Shown: positions 7,258 to 16,175, numbered from the stretch's first letter. The stretch is 32,432 bases of DNA from JASBRS01 sp964496495 (GCA_964496495.1 CAZBZU010000039.1:1-32432), one strand, 5' to 3'. Translations and numbers: made by a program. The notes: generated by a model from the sequence alone, not told the origin.

Positions 7258-8421
7258 GTGCTTCGCGGCCTGCTCGACACCCGGGACAGGCGCCGGCTGT
7301 TCGCCGGCGGCAGCCTGGCGTTCCTGGCCATCGGCGCCTTCCAGGCGATGTACGGGCCGGCCTTCCCCGCCTTCCTGCGGCACTATCACGTGGGGGTGGC
7401 GGCGGTCGGCACCATCGTCAGCGCGCACTTCCTCGGCTCTTTCGTCACGATCGCCCTCACCGGGGTGCTGCTGGTGCGGGTCGGCTACCGGCGGTTGCTG
7501 GCCACGGGTGCCGCCGGGGCGGCGGTCGGGGCCGTGGGGGTGGCGCTCAGCCCCACCTGGGGGCTGGCGCTGGCGGCCGCGGCGTTCGCCGGGCTGGGCT
7601 TCGGCCTGCTCGATGTCGGCACCAACCTGCTGTTCGCACGTGCCTTCGGCGACCGCGCCGTTGGCGCGCTCAACCTGCTGAACGCGCTGTTCGGCCTGGG
7701 CGCGGTGCTGGGCCCGCTCCTGGTCGGGTTGTTCGCCCCGCGCGTGGCCATCGCGTTCCTGCTGGCGGCGGCGCTGTTCCTGGCCGCCGCCGTGAGGATA
7801 GCTACCGTCGGTGCCGTGCCGGAGCCCTTGCCGGTGGTGCGCGGCGCCCCGCGGCTGCCGTTGGCTCCGCTGGCGGGCTTCCTGTTGCTCTACTTCCTCT
7901 ACGTCTCCTGCGAGGTCGGCGTGGCGAGCTGGGAGCCCACCTACCTGGCGCCGGTGCTGGGGTCGAGCGCGGCTGCTTTCCTCACCAGCCTCTACTGGGG
8001 CGCCCTCACGCTCGGGCGCCTCCTGGCTGCGACCGTGAGCTCCCTGCTCAAGCCGGCGGACCTGGTGCTTGGGGCGCTCCTCCTGGCGCTGGCCGCGGCC
8101 TGGCTGGCGACCATCACCCCGCTGGCGCCGGTCGCCTATGCGGTGGTGGGGCTGGCGTTCGCACCGGTGTTCCCCACGGCGCTGGCATGGTTGCAGGAGG
8201 TGTTCCCGCAGCGCGCCGAGCGCGTCGCCCCCATCGTCATCGCCGGCGCCAGCCTGGGACCGGTGGCGACCGCCCCGGCGATCGGCTGGGCAGTGGCCTG
8301 GGCGGGGACCCCCGACGTGCCGGTGGTCCTCGGCGGGCTGGTGCTGGCCTTGTGCGTCTCGGCGGCGACGTTATGGCGCGGTACGCGCCGGCGCGACGCG
8401 AGCCGGGACGCCTGGGGGTAG
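7258..8421 (+). CDS. MFS transporter
   Basis: Polytopic permease of the major facilitator superfamily, 387 residues, almost entirely hydrophobic, with about 12 membrane segments by eye. The N-terminal half holds AFLAIGAFQAMYGPAFPAFL, the loop VGYRRLLATG between helices 2 and 3 (the usual MFS charged loop), and NLLNALFGLGAVLGPLLVG in helix 5. The second half opens with YFLYVSCEVGVASWEPTYL. These stretches recall the FHS/FucP-like branch, which carries sugars or related solutes, but the substrate cannot be assigned. It is transcribed divergently from alaS. The only start in keeping with the N-terminal helix is GTG 7258, which lacks a ribosome site and lies just after a -10 box, suggesting a leaderless message. 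Confidence 0.87.
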   Translation: MLRGLLDTRDRRRLFAGGSLAFLAIGAFQAMYGPAFPAFLRHYHVGVAAVGTIVSAHFLGSFVTIALTGVLLVRVGYRRLLATGAAGAAVGAVGVALSPTWGLALAAAAFAGLGFGLLDVGTNLLFARAFGDRAVGALNLLNALFGLGAVLGPLLVGLFAPRVAIAFLLAAALFLAAAVRIATVGAVPEPLPVVRGAPRLPLAPLAGFLLLYFLYVSCEVGVASWEPTYLAPVLGSSAAAFLTSLYWGALTLGRLLAATVSSLLKPADLVLGALLLALAAAWLATITPLAPVAYAVVGLAFAPVFPTALAWLQEVFPQRAERVAPIVIAGASLGPVATAPAIGWAVAWAGTPDVPVVLGGLVLALCVSAATLWRGTRRRDASRDAWG

Positions 8422-8440
8422 GCTGGCGGCGAGGCGAGGA

Positions 8441-8460
8441 CGGCCGGACGCGACCGGCCG
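8441..8460 (+). terminator. GC hairpin between MFS and dinB-like gene
   Basis: CGGCCGG-acgcga-CCGGCCG forms a perfect 7-bp stem 19 bases after the MFS stop and a few bases before the AGGAGG of the next gene. No T run follows, so it may be a weak terminator or a translation-affecting structure. Confidence 0.35.
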
Positions 8461-8476
8461 CATCAGGAGGTGGCCC

Positions 8477-9025
8477 ATGAACCAAGGTTCGATCCCCGGC
8501 ACGACGCTGGCGGAGATCGCAGCCGCCTTCCGGGCGCAGAAGCGCCTGGGCGATGGCGCCCTGGCGCAGCTCGAGGACGCGGACGTGCGATTGCGCCTGG
8601 ATCCCGGCAGCAACAGCATCGCGGTGATCGTGAAGCATCTGCACGGCAATCTGCTGTCGCGCTGGACGGACTTCCTCACCAGCGACGGCGAGAAGCCGGA
8701 GCGGCGGCGCGATGAGGAGTTCGAGGAGGAGGCCGCCGGCCTGGCGCAGGTTCTGCCGTGGTGGGAGGAAGCCTGGAAGGTGGTGCTGGACGCGCTCGAC
8801 AGGCTCACCCCCGACGACCTCACGGGCACCGTGAGCATCCGCGGCGAGGAGCACACCGTGGTGCGGGCCCTGCTTCGGAACCTCACCCACACCGCCCAGC
8901 ACGTCGGGCAGATCGTGCTGCTGGCGAAGCACGCCCGCGGCGAGGCCTGGCGGACGCTGTCGGTACCGCGAGGCGGCTCGCGGGCGTTCAACCGCGACAA
9001 GGGGTTCGACCCGGATCGGTCGTAG
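8477..9025 (+). CDS. DUF1572 family protein, DinB-like four-helix fold
   Basis: Small soluble protein of 182 residues in the DinB/YfiT-like putative metalloenzyme superfamily, DUF1572 branch. The block NSIAVIVKHLHGNLLSRWTD followed by FLTSDGEKPERRRDEEF is characteristic. The likely metal-binding triad is H54 with H138 and H142 in HTAQHVGQIVLL. Related proteins include DNA-damage-inducible DinB and thiol transferases that use bacillithiol or mycothiol, but the DUF1572 group has no settled activity. Start ATG 8477 has a strong AGGAGG seven bases upstream. It converges on the next gene, with only eight bases between the two stop codons. Confidence 0.88.
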   Translation: MNQGSIPGTTLAEIAAAFRAQKRLGDGALAQLEDADVRLRLDPGSNSIAVIVKHLHGNLLSRWTDFLTSDGEKPERRRDEEFEEEAAGLAQVLPWWEEAWKVVLDALDRLTPDDLTGTVSIRGEEHTVVRALLRNLTHTAQHVGQIVLLAKHARGEAWRTLSVPRGGSRAFNRDKGFDPDRS

Positions 9026-9033
9026 CCGCCGGG

Positions 9034-9468
9034 TCAGCCCTCGGGCAGGCGTAGCGCCTGGCGCAGCTCGGCGAGGAAGGCCGCCTCGTTGTGCGACAGC
9101 CGCCGCCCCAGCAGGCCGCTGCGCGAGGCTTCGGCGACGCGCTCGGCGAGATCGAGCAGGAAGCGCTTGAACTCGGTGCCTTCGTCGTCATTGTGGACCG
9201 TCCGTCCCACCTGGTCGAGGCGGGCCCGGAGCTTGTCGCGCGTCACCTCGTCGAGGTCGACGCTGTACTCCTCGGCGTGCGTGAACGAGTCCTGGACGAG
9301 CGCGTTGTCGCGGTAGCGGCGCCGAGCGTCGTAGAGGTAGCGCCCGGCCGCCATGATCTCGCGGAAGTAGTTGATGGGACCGGTGCGCTCGGCCGCCACC
9401 GCCGCAACCAGCACCTCGGCGGCGGCATCCAGCAGCAGGGCCCGTTCCTCTTGGCTGTACTCGGCCAT
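9034..9468 (-). CDS. Uncharacterised helical protein, 144 residues
   Basis: I do not recognise this protein. From ATG 9468 (AGGGAG ten bases upstream) it gives 144 residues, soluble, charged and predicted helical. It begins MAEYSQEERALLLDAAAEVL, continues with a region rich in Y and R (AAGRYLYDARRRYRDNALVQ), and ends EFKRFLLDLAERVAEASRSG and NEAAFLAELRQAL. The C-terminal pattern loosely resembles TerB-like helical proteins found in stress contexts, but I would not assign that. The frame continues upstream to 9639; that extension is arginine- and proline-rich and looks like non-coding GC-rich DNA. It is divergent from the large c-di-GMP sensor across about 300 bases. Confidence 0.7.
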   Translation of the reverse strand: MAEYSQEERALLLDAAAEVLVAAVAAERTGPINYFREIMAAGRYLYDARRRYRDNALVQDSFTHAEEYSVDLDEVTRDKLRARLDQVGRTVHNDDEGTEFKRFLLDLAERVAEASRSGLLGRRLSHNEAAFLAELRQALRLPEG

Positions 9469-9764
9469 GGCTCGTGAACTCCCTGGCTCTGGCGCCTCGG
9501 CGCCGACCTCGCGCGGCCGCCCCGGCCCGGCGCGCGGCTGCTCCAGCGTAGCGCACCGCCGGGGCCCGCGCGACCGCGCTGACGGCGGCGGCGCCAACCT
9601 CGCCGTGCGGGTACGGGTTTTCACGGTCCAGTGGCGCACTCACGGTGAGAATGGGGAATCGGAGCTGCCCATCCTCTTCGAAGCGGGAGGGGAGCGCCGA
9701 GCGTTGCCCACCGCTCGTTCCGCCCGGCCCGTGACGGAACCCGCCCGACGTGGGGGACAGGTCG
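9469..9764. other. Divergent intergenic region, no firm element
   Basis: This 296-base stretch separates the small helical protein from the c-di-GMP sensor. It contains the short palindrome CTCAC-g-GTGAG around 9637-9648 and a possible TANNNT box (TACGCT, minus strand, 9545-9550). I see no convincing promoter pair, RNA gene or further coding region. Confidence 0.3.
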
Positions 9765-12700
9765 ATGAACCTGGAGCTGGTCCTGCTCACCCTGCCGCTT
9801 CTGACGGCTGTCGTCACCTTCTCGGGGGTGGCGGTGGGCTTGCTGCACCGGCGTTCGCCGGCGGCGGCGTCGTTCACCGTGCTGGCGGCCGTGGTGGTGG
9901 CGTGGTCGGGAGCCCTGCTGGCGGCAGCCGCCTTCCCCGCGGTCGGGGAGGGTGAGGCATGGCTCGATCTCAGCATCTCGGCTGCGGCCCTGGTGGGGCC
10001 GGCGTGGCTGGTCACCGCGGTGCGGCTCGCCGGCCACCGCTGGCGCTGGCCGGCGCTGACGGCGTTGTCGGTGCCGGCGCTGGCGGCGGCCGCGTCCGTG
10101 TGGCTGCCTGCGGCGAAGGCCGCGCTGTGGACGGGGCTGGCGACCGTCACGGTAGCCGGCGTTCGGACGGTGAGCGTGCACGCGAGCGCGCTGATGTGGC
10201 TGTGGTGGGTGGGGGTCGGGCTGGGGGCGACGGCGGTCGGCACGCTGGTGCTGGTCATGGCCGCCCGCGCCAGCCGACCGGCCGAGCGCGCCGGGCTGCG
10301 GGCGTTCGGCCTGGCGGCGGTGCCTCCGCTGGCGCTGGCGGTGGCGGGCCTGGTGCCGGCGCTGGGCCTGCCGGCCGTCGATCTGACGCCGCTGGGATTC
10401 GGCGCCAGCGGCGTGCTCTTCGCCTGGGGGCTGGAGCGCCGCTGGCTCGAGCGGCGCGGGCCGCCGGAGTACCGTGAGGTCTTCACGGGCGTGGGCGACG
10501 GGCTGGTGCTGGTCGACGAGATGGGCATGATCCTGGACGTGAACCCTGCGGCCGAGCGGGCGCTGGCGGTGGCCGCTCCCAGCGTGCTGGGTCGGCCGCT
10601 GTCGTCGCTGCGCCGGGATCTGGCGTCGCTCGGGCGCGAGTCACTCGTGCTCGAGCCCGGGGACGGCGCCGGCCTGCCGGTGTACGAGGCTCGCTCCCAC
10701 CCGCTGCCCGGAGGCGGCCGGCTGCTGATCATCCGCGACGTCACGGTGAAGCGCGCCTCGCAGCTGGCGCTCGCGCGGCGGGCGGAGGTTCTGGCGGCCA
10801 CGCAGGAGGCGAGCCGTGAGCTGCTCAGCCGGCCGGACTGGCTGTGGGCGGCCGAGGAGCTGCTGTCGCGCCTGGGCGCGGCGGTGGCTGCCAGCCGCGT
10901 CAGCCTGCTGGAGCTGGCGCAGCCCGCGGGTGCCCGGCCCGACCGGCCGTCCCCGCCGCGGGTGACCGTCACCCGGCGCTGGGAGAGCGCCCTGGCGCAG
11001 CCCTGGGACGACGCGACGCCCCCCTACGGCGAGCGGCTCCTGGAGTGGGCGGAGAGCAGCCAGGGCTACGCCGGTCCCGTGGTCGAGCTGCCGACGCCCG
11101 ACCGCGAGCGCGTGGGAGGGATCGGCGTCGGCTACCTCGCGCTCTACCCGGTGGTCGGCGAGGACGCCGTGCGGCGCATGCTCGCCTTCGAGTGGGCGGC
11201 GCCGGCGCCGAGCTGGCTGCCGCTGGTGGTCGACGCCCTGCGGGCGGCGCCGGCGGCGCTGGAAGCCGCGGTGGGCCGGCGCCAGGGCGAGCTCGGGGGG
11301 GAGCGCTCGCGCCGGTTCCAGGCCTCGCTGCTCGAGGTGACCCGCGAGCTGCTGGCGCAGGAGGTGTCGCCCGAGGTCTATCAGGTGCTGCTCGAGCGGG
11401 CGGTGGCGGTCATCCCCGGCGCCCAGGCGGGCTGCGTGCTGGTGCGCGGGCAGGACGGGCGCTTCGCCGTGGCGGCCGCGCTCGGCGCCGAGCTGGCGGC
11501 GCTGGCGGAGCTGCGCTTCAGCGCCTCGGAGGTGGCGGCGGCCGAAGGCGAGGCGGTGGTGCCGCGGCTGCTCGTCGGCGCGGCGCTGGAGGACGGTGTC
11601 GAGGGCGCGCGCACGCGCGTCGCCCACGAGTCGGGGATGGGGCCGGGGCCGGCCGCCACGCTGGTGGTTCCGGTGCTGCAGGACGGTCGGCTGGCGGCCT
11701 CGTTGCGCCTCGACAACCTGGAGAGCGAGGCGGGCTTCGCGCCCGAGGCTGCCGCCATGGCCGAGGCCTTCGGCCTGCAGGTGGGCGCCCTGCTTCAACG
11801 GCTGCGGTTGGAGGAGCGCTTGGAGCGCTCTGCGCAGATGAACGGGCTGCTGGCGAACCTGGAGCGCCTGCTCCTCACCGGCGGCAGACTGGAGCGCTTC
11901 CTGCCGATGGTGGCGCGCATCGCACTGGGGGTGCCGGAGAGCGGATTCGAGCGCATGGCGGTGCTGAGCGCAGGACCGGAGGGCGTGTGGGCCGAAGCCT
12001 ACGACCCGGACGGCGAGCGCGACGCTGAGCTGGAGGCCGCGCTGGCGAAGGCCCACTGGTTGGGAGGTGGGCGAGGGCCGCTGGCGAGCCTGGACGAGAG
12101 CCCCGAGCCGGTCTTCGTCGAGGAGGCGGGCGAGCTCGAGCCGGCGCCGGCGTACGCCGCCCAGCCGCTCATGCTGCGCGGCCGGCCCTGGGGCGTGATC
12201 GCATTCTTCGCCAGCCGACCGACGGTGTTCGACGAGGCCGTGCGCGACGCCCTGATGCAGCTGGCCGGCAGCCTGGAGCTGGCGCTGCTGCGGCAGGAGG
12301 ATGCCGACCAGCGCGACCTCCAGCTCGCCCGTCTGGAAGCGGTGGTGAGCACCAGCGAGGCGCTCCGCGGTGCGGTGCGGCGGCGCGAGGTGGTGGCTCG
12401 CTCGCTGCAGGCGGTGCTGGACACGACCCGCGCCAGCGTCTGCAACCTCTACCTCCTCGACGAGGCCGACGACGCCTTGCGGCTGGGCGGCAGCCGCGCC
12501 GCGCCGGGCGGGCACGCCTACCCGGTGTCCGACTGGCGGGTGCCTCGCGGCAGCGGGCTGATCTGGCGGGTCGTGCAGTCGGGTCGGACCATCGTGGCGC
12601 TGGACGGTGAGGAGCTGGCGGGAGCCGAGGTGCCGGCCGGCAGGCCGGCGCCCGACGCCTTCCTCGGCACCCCGCTGCGCAACGGGCAGGGCGCGGTCGT

Positions 12701-15014
12701 GGGCGTGCTCAGCGCGTTGGTGGAGGGCGAAGGACGCCACTTCGGGCGCGACGACGCGGGCTTCCTCGAGGCGACGGCGCTGGCGTGCGGCAACGCCCTC
12801 GACCGCCTGGCGATGATCGAACAGAGCCGTTCCCAGGCCGAGGAGTACCGTCGGCTCTACGATGCCGCCAGGCAGCAGACCGCCGAGCTCGAGCTGCTCG
12901 ACCGGGTGCGCTCGGCGATGGCGAGCGAGCTGGAGCTGCCGGCCCTGTTCGCCGCCGCGGTGGACGCGGCCGCAGAGGCGCTGGGCGCCGCCCGGGTGGC
13001 GCTGGTCACGGGCGAGGAGCTGACGCCGCAGCACCGGGCGGGGCAGCCCGACAGCGAGGACTGGTCGCTGCCGTTGACGCTGGCGAGGCGCGTGATGGCT
13101 GAGGGCGAGCCGGCGCTCGTCCAGGGCGTGCTTGCCGGCGAGGCAGGGGGCGACGCCCGGCGCTGGCAGGCGGGCGTGCCTCTGCGCTCGCGCGACGGCG
13201 TGGCGGGCGTGCTGCTGGCGGAGGGTGGCGAGGGTGAAGCGCGGCCGGCCGTGCTGGAGCTGCTCGGCGCCGTCGGCGAGCAGCTGGAGGTGGCGATCGA
13301 GCGGGCGCGGCTCTACGGGGAGGTGCGTCGCAGCGAGCAGCGCTTCCGCCTGCTCGCGGAGAACATGCAGGACCTGGTGTGCCTCCACGGCCCGGACGGG
13401 CGCTTCGAGTACGTCAGCCCCTCCGCCGCCGCCGTGCTCGGCTATCAGCCGGAGGCCCTGATCGGCAGCGACCCCTACGCCCTCATCCACGTGGAGGACC
13501 GTCACGTGGTGCGCAGCAACCTGCAACGCCGCCTGCGGGAAGGGGCGGCGTCGGTGCAGGTGCGTTACCGCTTGCGGCGCGTGGGCGGGGACTACGTGTG
13601 GCTCGAGACGGTGGCGCGCAGCGTGCTCGACGCCGACGGCCAGGTGCGGAACCTGGTCACCTCCTCGCGGGACATCACCGACCGCAAGCGGATCGAGGAG
13701 CAGCTCGTGCACGGCGCCCTGTTCGACGACCTCACCGGCCTCCCCAACCGGGTGCTGCTGCTCGATCGGCTTCGTCAGGCCCTGTCCCGCATGGAGCGCA
13801 ACGAGTCGTGGCGCTTCGCGCTGCTGTTCCTCGATCTCGACCGCTTCAAGGTGGTCAACGACAGTCTGGGGCACAACGCCGGCGACGAGCTGCTCAAGGC
13901 GCTCGGCACCCGCTTGAAGGCCTGCGTGCGCGGGTCCGACACCGTCGCCCGCCTCGGCGGTGACGAGTTCTGCGTGTTGATCGAGGACGTGGACGGGGCC
14001 GAGCATGTCACGGCCAGCGCCCTGCGCATCCAGAACGCCCTGAGCGAGCCCTTCACCATCGGGGGGCACGACATCTTCACCAGCGCGTCCATCGGCATCG
14101 CGCTGTCGGCGCCACGGTACCGCGAGCCGCAGGAGCTGCTGCGCGACGCCGACATCGCCATGTACCGCGCCAAGTCGAGCGGCAAGGCACGCCACGCCGT
14201 GTTCGACGACAGCATGCACGCCCACGCCTTCGGGGCCATGCAGATGGAGACGAGCCTCCACCGGGCTCCCGAGCGCGGCGAGCTGTTCCTCGAGTATCAG
14301 CCGGTCTGTCGCCTTGCCGGCGGCGGGCTGGTGGGGGTGGAGGCGCTGGTGCGCTGGCGGCATCCCGAGCGCGGCCTCATCCCGCCGGCGGAGTTCGTGG
14401 CTCTGGCGGAGGAGTCCGGTCTGATCGTCACCATCGATCGCTGGGTGCTGGGCGAGGCGACCCGCCAGCTCGCCGCCTGGCAGCGCGAGCTCCCCGGGCA
14501 CGAGCCGCCGGTGATGAGCGTCAACGTCTCGGCCCGTCACGTCGTCCTGGGCGAGATGGACGAGCTCGTCAGGGGTGCGCTGCAAGCTGCCGGCGTGGCC
14601 GCCACCCGGTTGAAGCTGGAGATCGGGGAGGGCCCGCTGATGGGGAACCCGGAGGCAGCCGCGGAGTCGCTCGGGCGGCTGAGGGAGCTGGGCGTGCGGG
14701 TGCAGGTGGACGACTTCGGGAGCGGGGCGTCGTCGCTCAAGGCGCTTCACGACCTGCCCATCGACTCCCTCAAGCTGGACCGCGCGTTCGTCCGCGACAT
14801 CGACCGCGAGGCCACCAGCCGGCACATCGTGAGCACCGTGGTGGGGCTGGCGCGCAGCCTCGGCATCGACCTGGTGGCCGAGGGCATCGAGCGCCAGGAA
14901 GAGCTGGAGACGCTGGTGGCGCTCGGCGTGGAGCTCGGCCAGGGGTTCTTGCTGGCGCCGCCGGGACCGGCACAGGAGGTGGCGCGCCGGCTGCGAGGAG
15001 AGCGCACGCCCTAG
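9765..15014 (+). CDS. 7TM-PAS-GAF(x5)-PAS-GGDEF-EAL cyclic-di-GMP signalling protein
   Basis: Membrane sensor of 1749 residues predicted to make and/or degrade cyclic di-GMP. Residues 1-225 form seven hydrophobic helices ending DLTPLGFGASGVLFAWGL, as in the 7TM input domain of some histidine kinases. Then come a PAS domain (about 236-345), five GAF-like regions (about 365-515, 520-690, 690-850, 856-1020, 1045-1175), a second PAS with PAC (about 1192-1312), GGDEF (about 1316-1480) and EAL (about 1495-1745). GGDEF is intact at 1398-1402, with an RGSD inhibitory-site motif (RxxD) five residues before it. The EAL domain keeps EAL (1526-1528), SVNVSA, LEIG, DDFGSG, LKLD, AEGIE and GQGF, so its metal and catalytic residues look complete. 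Start ATG 9765 follows a GGGGGA stretch. Both activities appear possible. Confidence 0.93.
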   Translation: MNLELVLLTLPLLTAVVTFSGVAVGLLHRRSPAAASFTVLAAVVVAWSGALLAAAAFPAVGEGEAWLDLSISAAALVGPAWLVTAVRLAGHRWRWPALTALSVPALAAAASVWLPAAKAALWTGLATVTVAGVRTVSVHASALMWLWWVGVGLGATAVGTLVLVMAARASRPAERAGLRAFGLAAVPPLALAVAGLVPALGLPAVDLTPLGFGASGVLFAWGLERRWLERRGPPEYREVFTGVGDGLVLVDEMGMILDVNPAAERALAVAAPSVLGRPLSSLRRDLASLGRESLVLEPGDGAGLPVYEARSHPLPGGGRLLIIRDVTVKRASQLALARRAEVLAATQEASRELLSRPDWLWAAEELLSRLGAAVAASRVSLLELAQPAGARPDRPSPPRVTVTRRWESALAQPWDDATPPYGERLLEWAESSQGYAGPVVELPTPDRERVGGIGVGYLALYPVVGEDAVRRMLAFEWAAPAPSWLPLVVDALRAAPAALEAAVGRRQGELGGERSRRFQASLLEVTRELLAQEVSPEVYQVLLERAVAVIPGAQAGCVLVRGQDGRFAVAAALGAELAALAELRFSASEVAAAEGEAVVPRLLVGAALEDGVEGARTRVAHESGMGPGPAATLVVPVLQDGRLAASLRLDNLESEAGFAPEAAAMAEAFGLQVGALLQRLRLEERLERSAQMNGLLANLERLLLTGGRLERFLPMVARIALGVPESGFERMAVLSAGPEGVWAEAYDPDGERDAELEAALAKAHWLGGGRGPLASLDESPEPVFVEEAGELEPAPAYAAQPLMLRGRPWGVIAFFASRPTVFDEAVRDALMQLAGSLELALLRQEDADQRDLQLARLEAVVSTSEALRGAVRRREVVARSLQAVLDTTRASVCNLYLLDEADDALRLGGSRAAPGGHAYPVSDWRVPRGSGLIWRVVQSGRTIVALDGEELAGAEVPAGRPAPDAFLGTPLRNGQGAVVGVLSALVEGEGRHFGRDDAGFLEATALACGNALDRLAMIEQSRSQAEEYRRLYDAARQQTAELELLDRVRSAMASELELPALFAAAVDAAAEALGAARVALVTGEELTPQHRAGQPDSEDWSLPLTLARRVMAEGEPALVQGVLAGEAGGDARRWQAGVPLRSRDGVAGVLLAEGGEGEARPAVLELLGAVGEQLEVAIERARLYGEVRRSEQRFRLLAENMQDLVCLHGPDGRFEYVSPSAAAVLGYQPEALIGSDPYALIHVEDRHVVRSNLQRRLREGAASVQVRYRLRRVGGDYVWLETVARSVLDADGQVRNLVTSSRDITDRKRIEEQLVHGALFDDLTGLPNRVLLLDRLRQALSRMERNESWRFALLFLDLDRFKVVNDSLGHNAGDELLKALGTRLKACVRGSDTVARLGGDEFCVLIEDVDGAEHVTASALRIQNALSEPFTIGGHDIFTSASIGIALSAPRYREPQELLRDADIAMYRAKSSGKARHAVFDDSMHAHAFGAMQMETSLHRAPERGELFLEYQPVCRLAGGGLVGVEALVRWRHPERGLIPPAEFVALAEESGLIVTIDRWVLGEATRQLAAWQRELPGHEPPVMSVNVSARHVVLGEMDELVRGALQAAGVAATRLKLEIGEGPLMGNPEAAAESLGRLRELGVRVQVDDFGSGASSLKALHDLPIDSLKLDRAFVRDIDREATSRHIVSTVVGLARSLGIDLVAEGIERQEELETLVALGVELGQGFLLAPPGPAQEVARRLRGERTP

Positions 15015-15030
15015 CTAGCCGACGCGCTCC

Positions 15031-15059
15031 TTGCGTCGCGGCGAGGTGCGTGCTACCGT
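15031..15059 (+). promoter_or_regulatory. Candidate promoter of the lacI-sugar operon
   Basis: TTGCGT (15031-15036), a 17-base spacer, and TACCGT (15054-15059) preceded by TGC, giving an extended -10. The transcript start would fall near 15066, inside the palindromic operator. Confidence 0.5.
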
Positions 15060-15061
15060 CT

Positions 15062-15077
15062 TCGCAACCGGTTGCGA
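15062..15077. promoter_or_regulatory. LacI-family operator, perfect 16-bp palindrome
   Basis: TCGCAACCGGTTGCGA is exactly self-complementary, with the central CG step and the GCAACCGGTTGC core typical of LacI-family sites. It lies two bases after the -10 box and 67 bases before the lacI-type gene, so the encoded repressor probably blocks its own operon here. I saw no second full copy in the window. Confidence 0.75.
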
Positions 15078-15143
15078 CGGGGGCGCGGCCGGCGCCCGGC
15101 CGGCCCGACGGCCGGCGCTGCCTGGAGACGCGGACGGTGCTGT

Positions 15144-16175
15144 GTGAGGCGCAAGGTGACCCTGAAGGATCTCTCGGAGCGGTTGGAGCTGGCGCGCTCC
15201 ACGGTATCGCGCGCGTTGCGCGACGACCCGCAGATCGCCGCGGGCACGCGTGCCCGCGTGCGGGAGCTGGCCGATGCCGTGGGCTATCATCCCGACGCGG
15301 CGGCGCGGGCGTTGACGCGAGGGCGTGCCCACGCGGTCGGGCTGATGCTGCCGCGAAGCTCCGCGCTGGTGTTCGCCAACCCCTACTTCAGCGAGCTGCT
15401 GCTCGGGGTGTCCGGGCGCGCCGAGGAGGCCGGCTACCCGCTGCTGCTCTCCACGGCGCCTGAGCCCGACTTCGGGCTGTGGTACCGGGAGGGGCGCGTC
15501 GACGGCCTGCTGGTGCTCGGCTCCAGCGTCAGCGATGCCGACGTAGCCGGTCTCAACGCGTTGGTGGAGGCCCACTTCCCGGTGGTTGCCATCCATGCCG
15601 GGCCGCGCGCCTTGAAGGCGGTGAGCATCGGCAGCGACGAGCGCGCCGGCGTGCAGCAGGCGCTCGCCCACCTGCAACAGCTAGGGCACCGGCGCGTGGC
15701 GCTGCTGTCCGGACCGCGCGGATCGCGCTACGCCGAGCGCCGCGTGCGCGCCTACCGAGCGGACGTGCGCGCTCTCGGGCTGGCATCGGAACGGGGGCTG
15801 GTCGTCGCCACCGACGACAGCCGCGAGGGCGGCGCGGCCGCAGCGCAGGCGCTCGTGAGGCGGGGCATGAACGTCGACGCCGTCCTCGCCGACAACGACC
15901 TGGTGGCGCTGGGCGCCCTCGACGGCCTCCGGGCCGAGGGCCTGGCGGTGCCCGGCGACGTCTCGCTAATCGGCTTCGACGACACCCCGCTGGCCGCGGT
16001 CGCCAGCCCCGCGCTCACCACGGTCCGTCAACCCACGCGCCGGCTCGGCGAGCTGGCCTTCGACGCGCTGCTCGGGCTGATGGCGGGCGGCGAGGTCGGC
16101 TCGGTCCGACTGGCGACCCGGCTGATCGTGAGGGACAGCACGAGCCGGCATCAGGGAGGTCCGGGTGCGGCCTGA
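15144..16175 (+). CDS. LacI family transcriptional regulator
   Basis: Sugar-responsive DNA-binding regulator of 343 residues. The N-terminal helix-turn-helix reads KVTLKDLSERLELARSTVSR, followed by the hinge helix stretch YHPDAAARALTRGRAHAVGL and a periplasmic-binding-protein-like effector domain with YFSELLLGV, VDGLLVLGS, QLGHRRVALLSGP and the late motif SLIGFDDTPLAA. Start GTG 15144 gives the normal spacing to the helix-turn-helix; there is no clear ribosome site, and the frame continues upstream over the operator, which would be non-coding. It heads an operon of isomerase, kinase, aldolase and two oxidoreductases, so its effector is probably the substrate or a phosphorylated intermediate of that pathway. 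Confidence 0.92.
   Translation: MRRKVTLKDLSERLELARSTVSRALRDDPQIAAGTRARVRELADAVGYHPDAAARALTRGRAHAVGLMLPRSSALVFANPYFSELLLGVSGRAEEAGYPLLLSTAPEPDFGLWYREGRVDGLLVLGSSVSDADVAGLNALVEAHFPVVAIHAGPRALKAVSIGSDERAGVQQALAHLQQLGHRRVALLSGPRGSRYAERRVRAYRADVRALGLASERGLVVATDDSREGGAAAAQALVRRGMNVDAVLADNDLVALGALDGLRAEGLAVPGDVSLIGFDDTPLAAVASPALTTVRQPTRRLGELAFDALLGLMAGGEVGSVRLATRLIVRDSTSRHQGGPGAA

Noticed and set aside
9188..10972. Serine/threonine-rich minus-strand frame of 594 codons
   Set aside because: Overlaps the start of the c-di-GMP sensor and the small helical gene; composition is that of a shadow frame and no ribosome site was found.
10641..14825. Minus-strand open frame of 1394 codons opposite the GGDEF-EAL gene
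   Set aside because: The plus strand encodes intact PAS, GAF, GGDEF and EAL domains; the antisense translation is compositionally biased with no recognisable domain.
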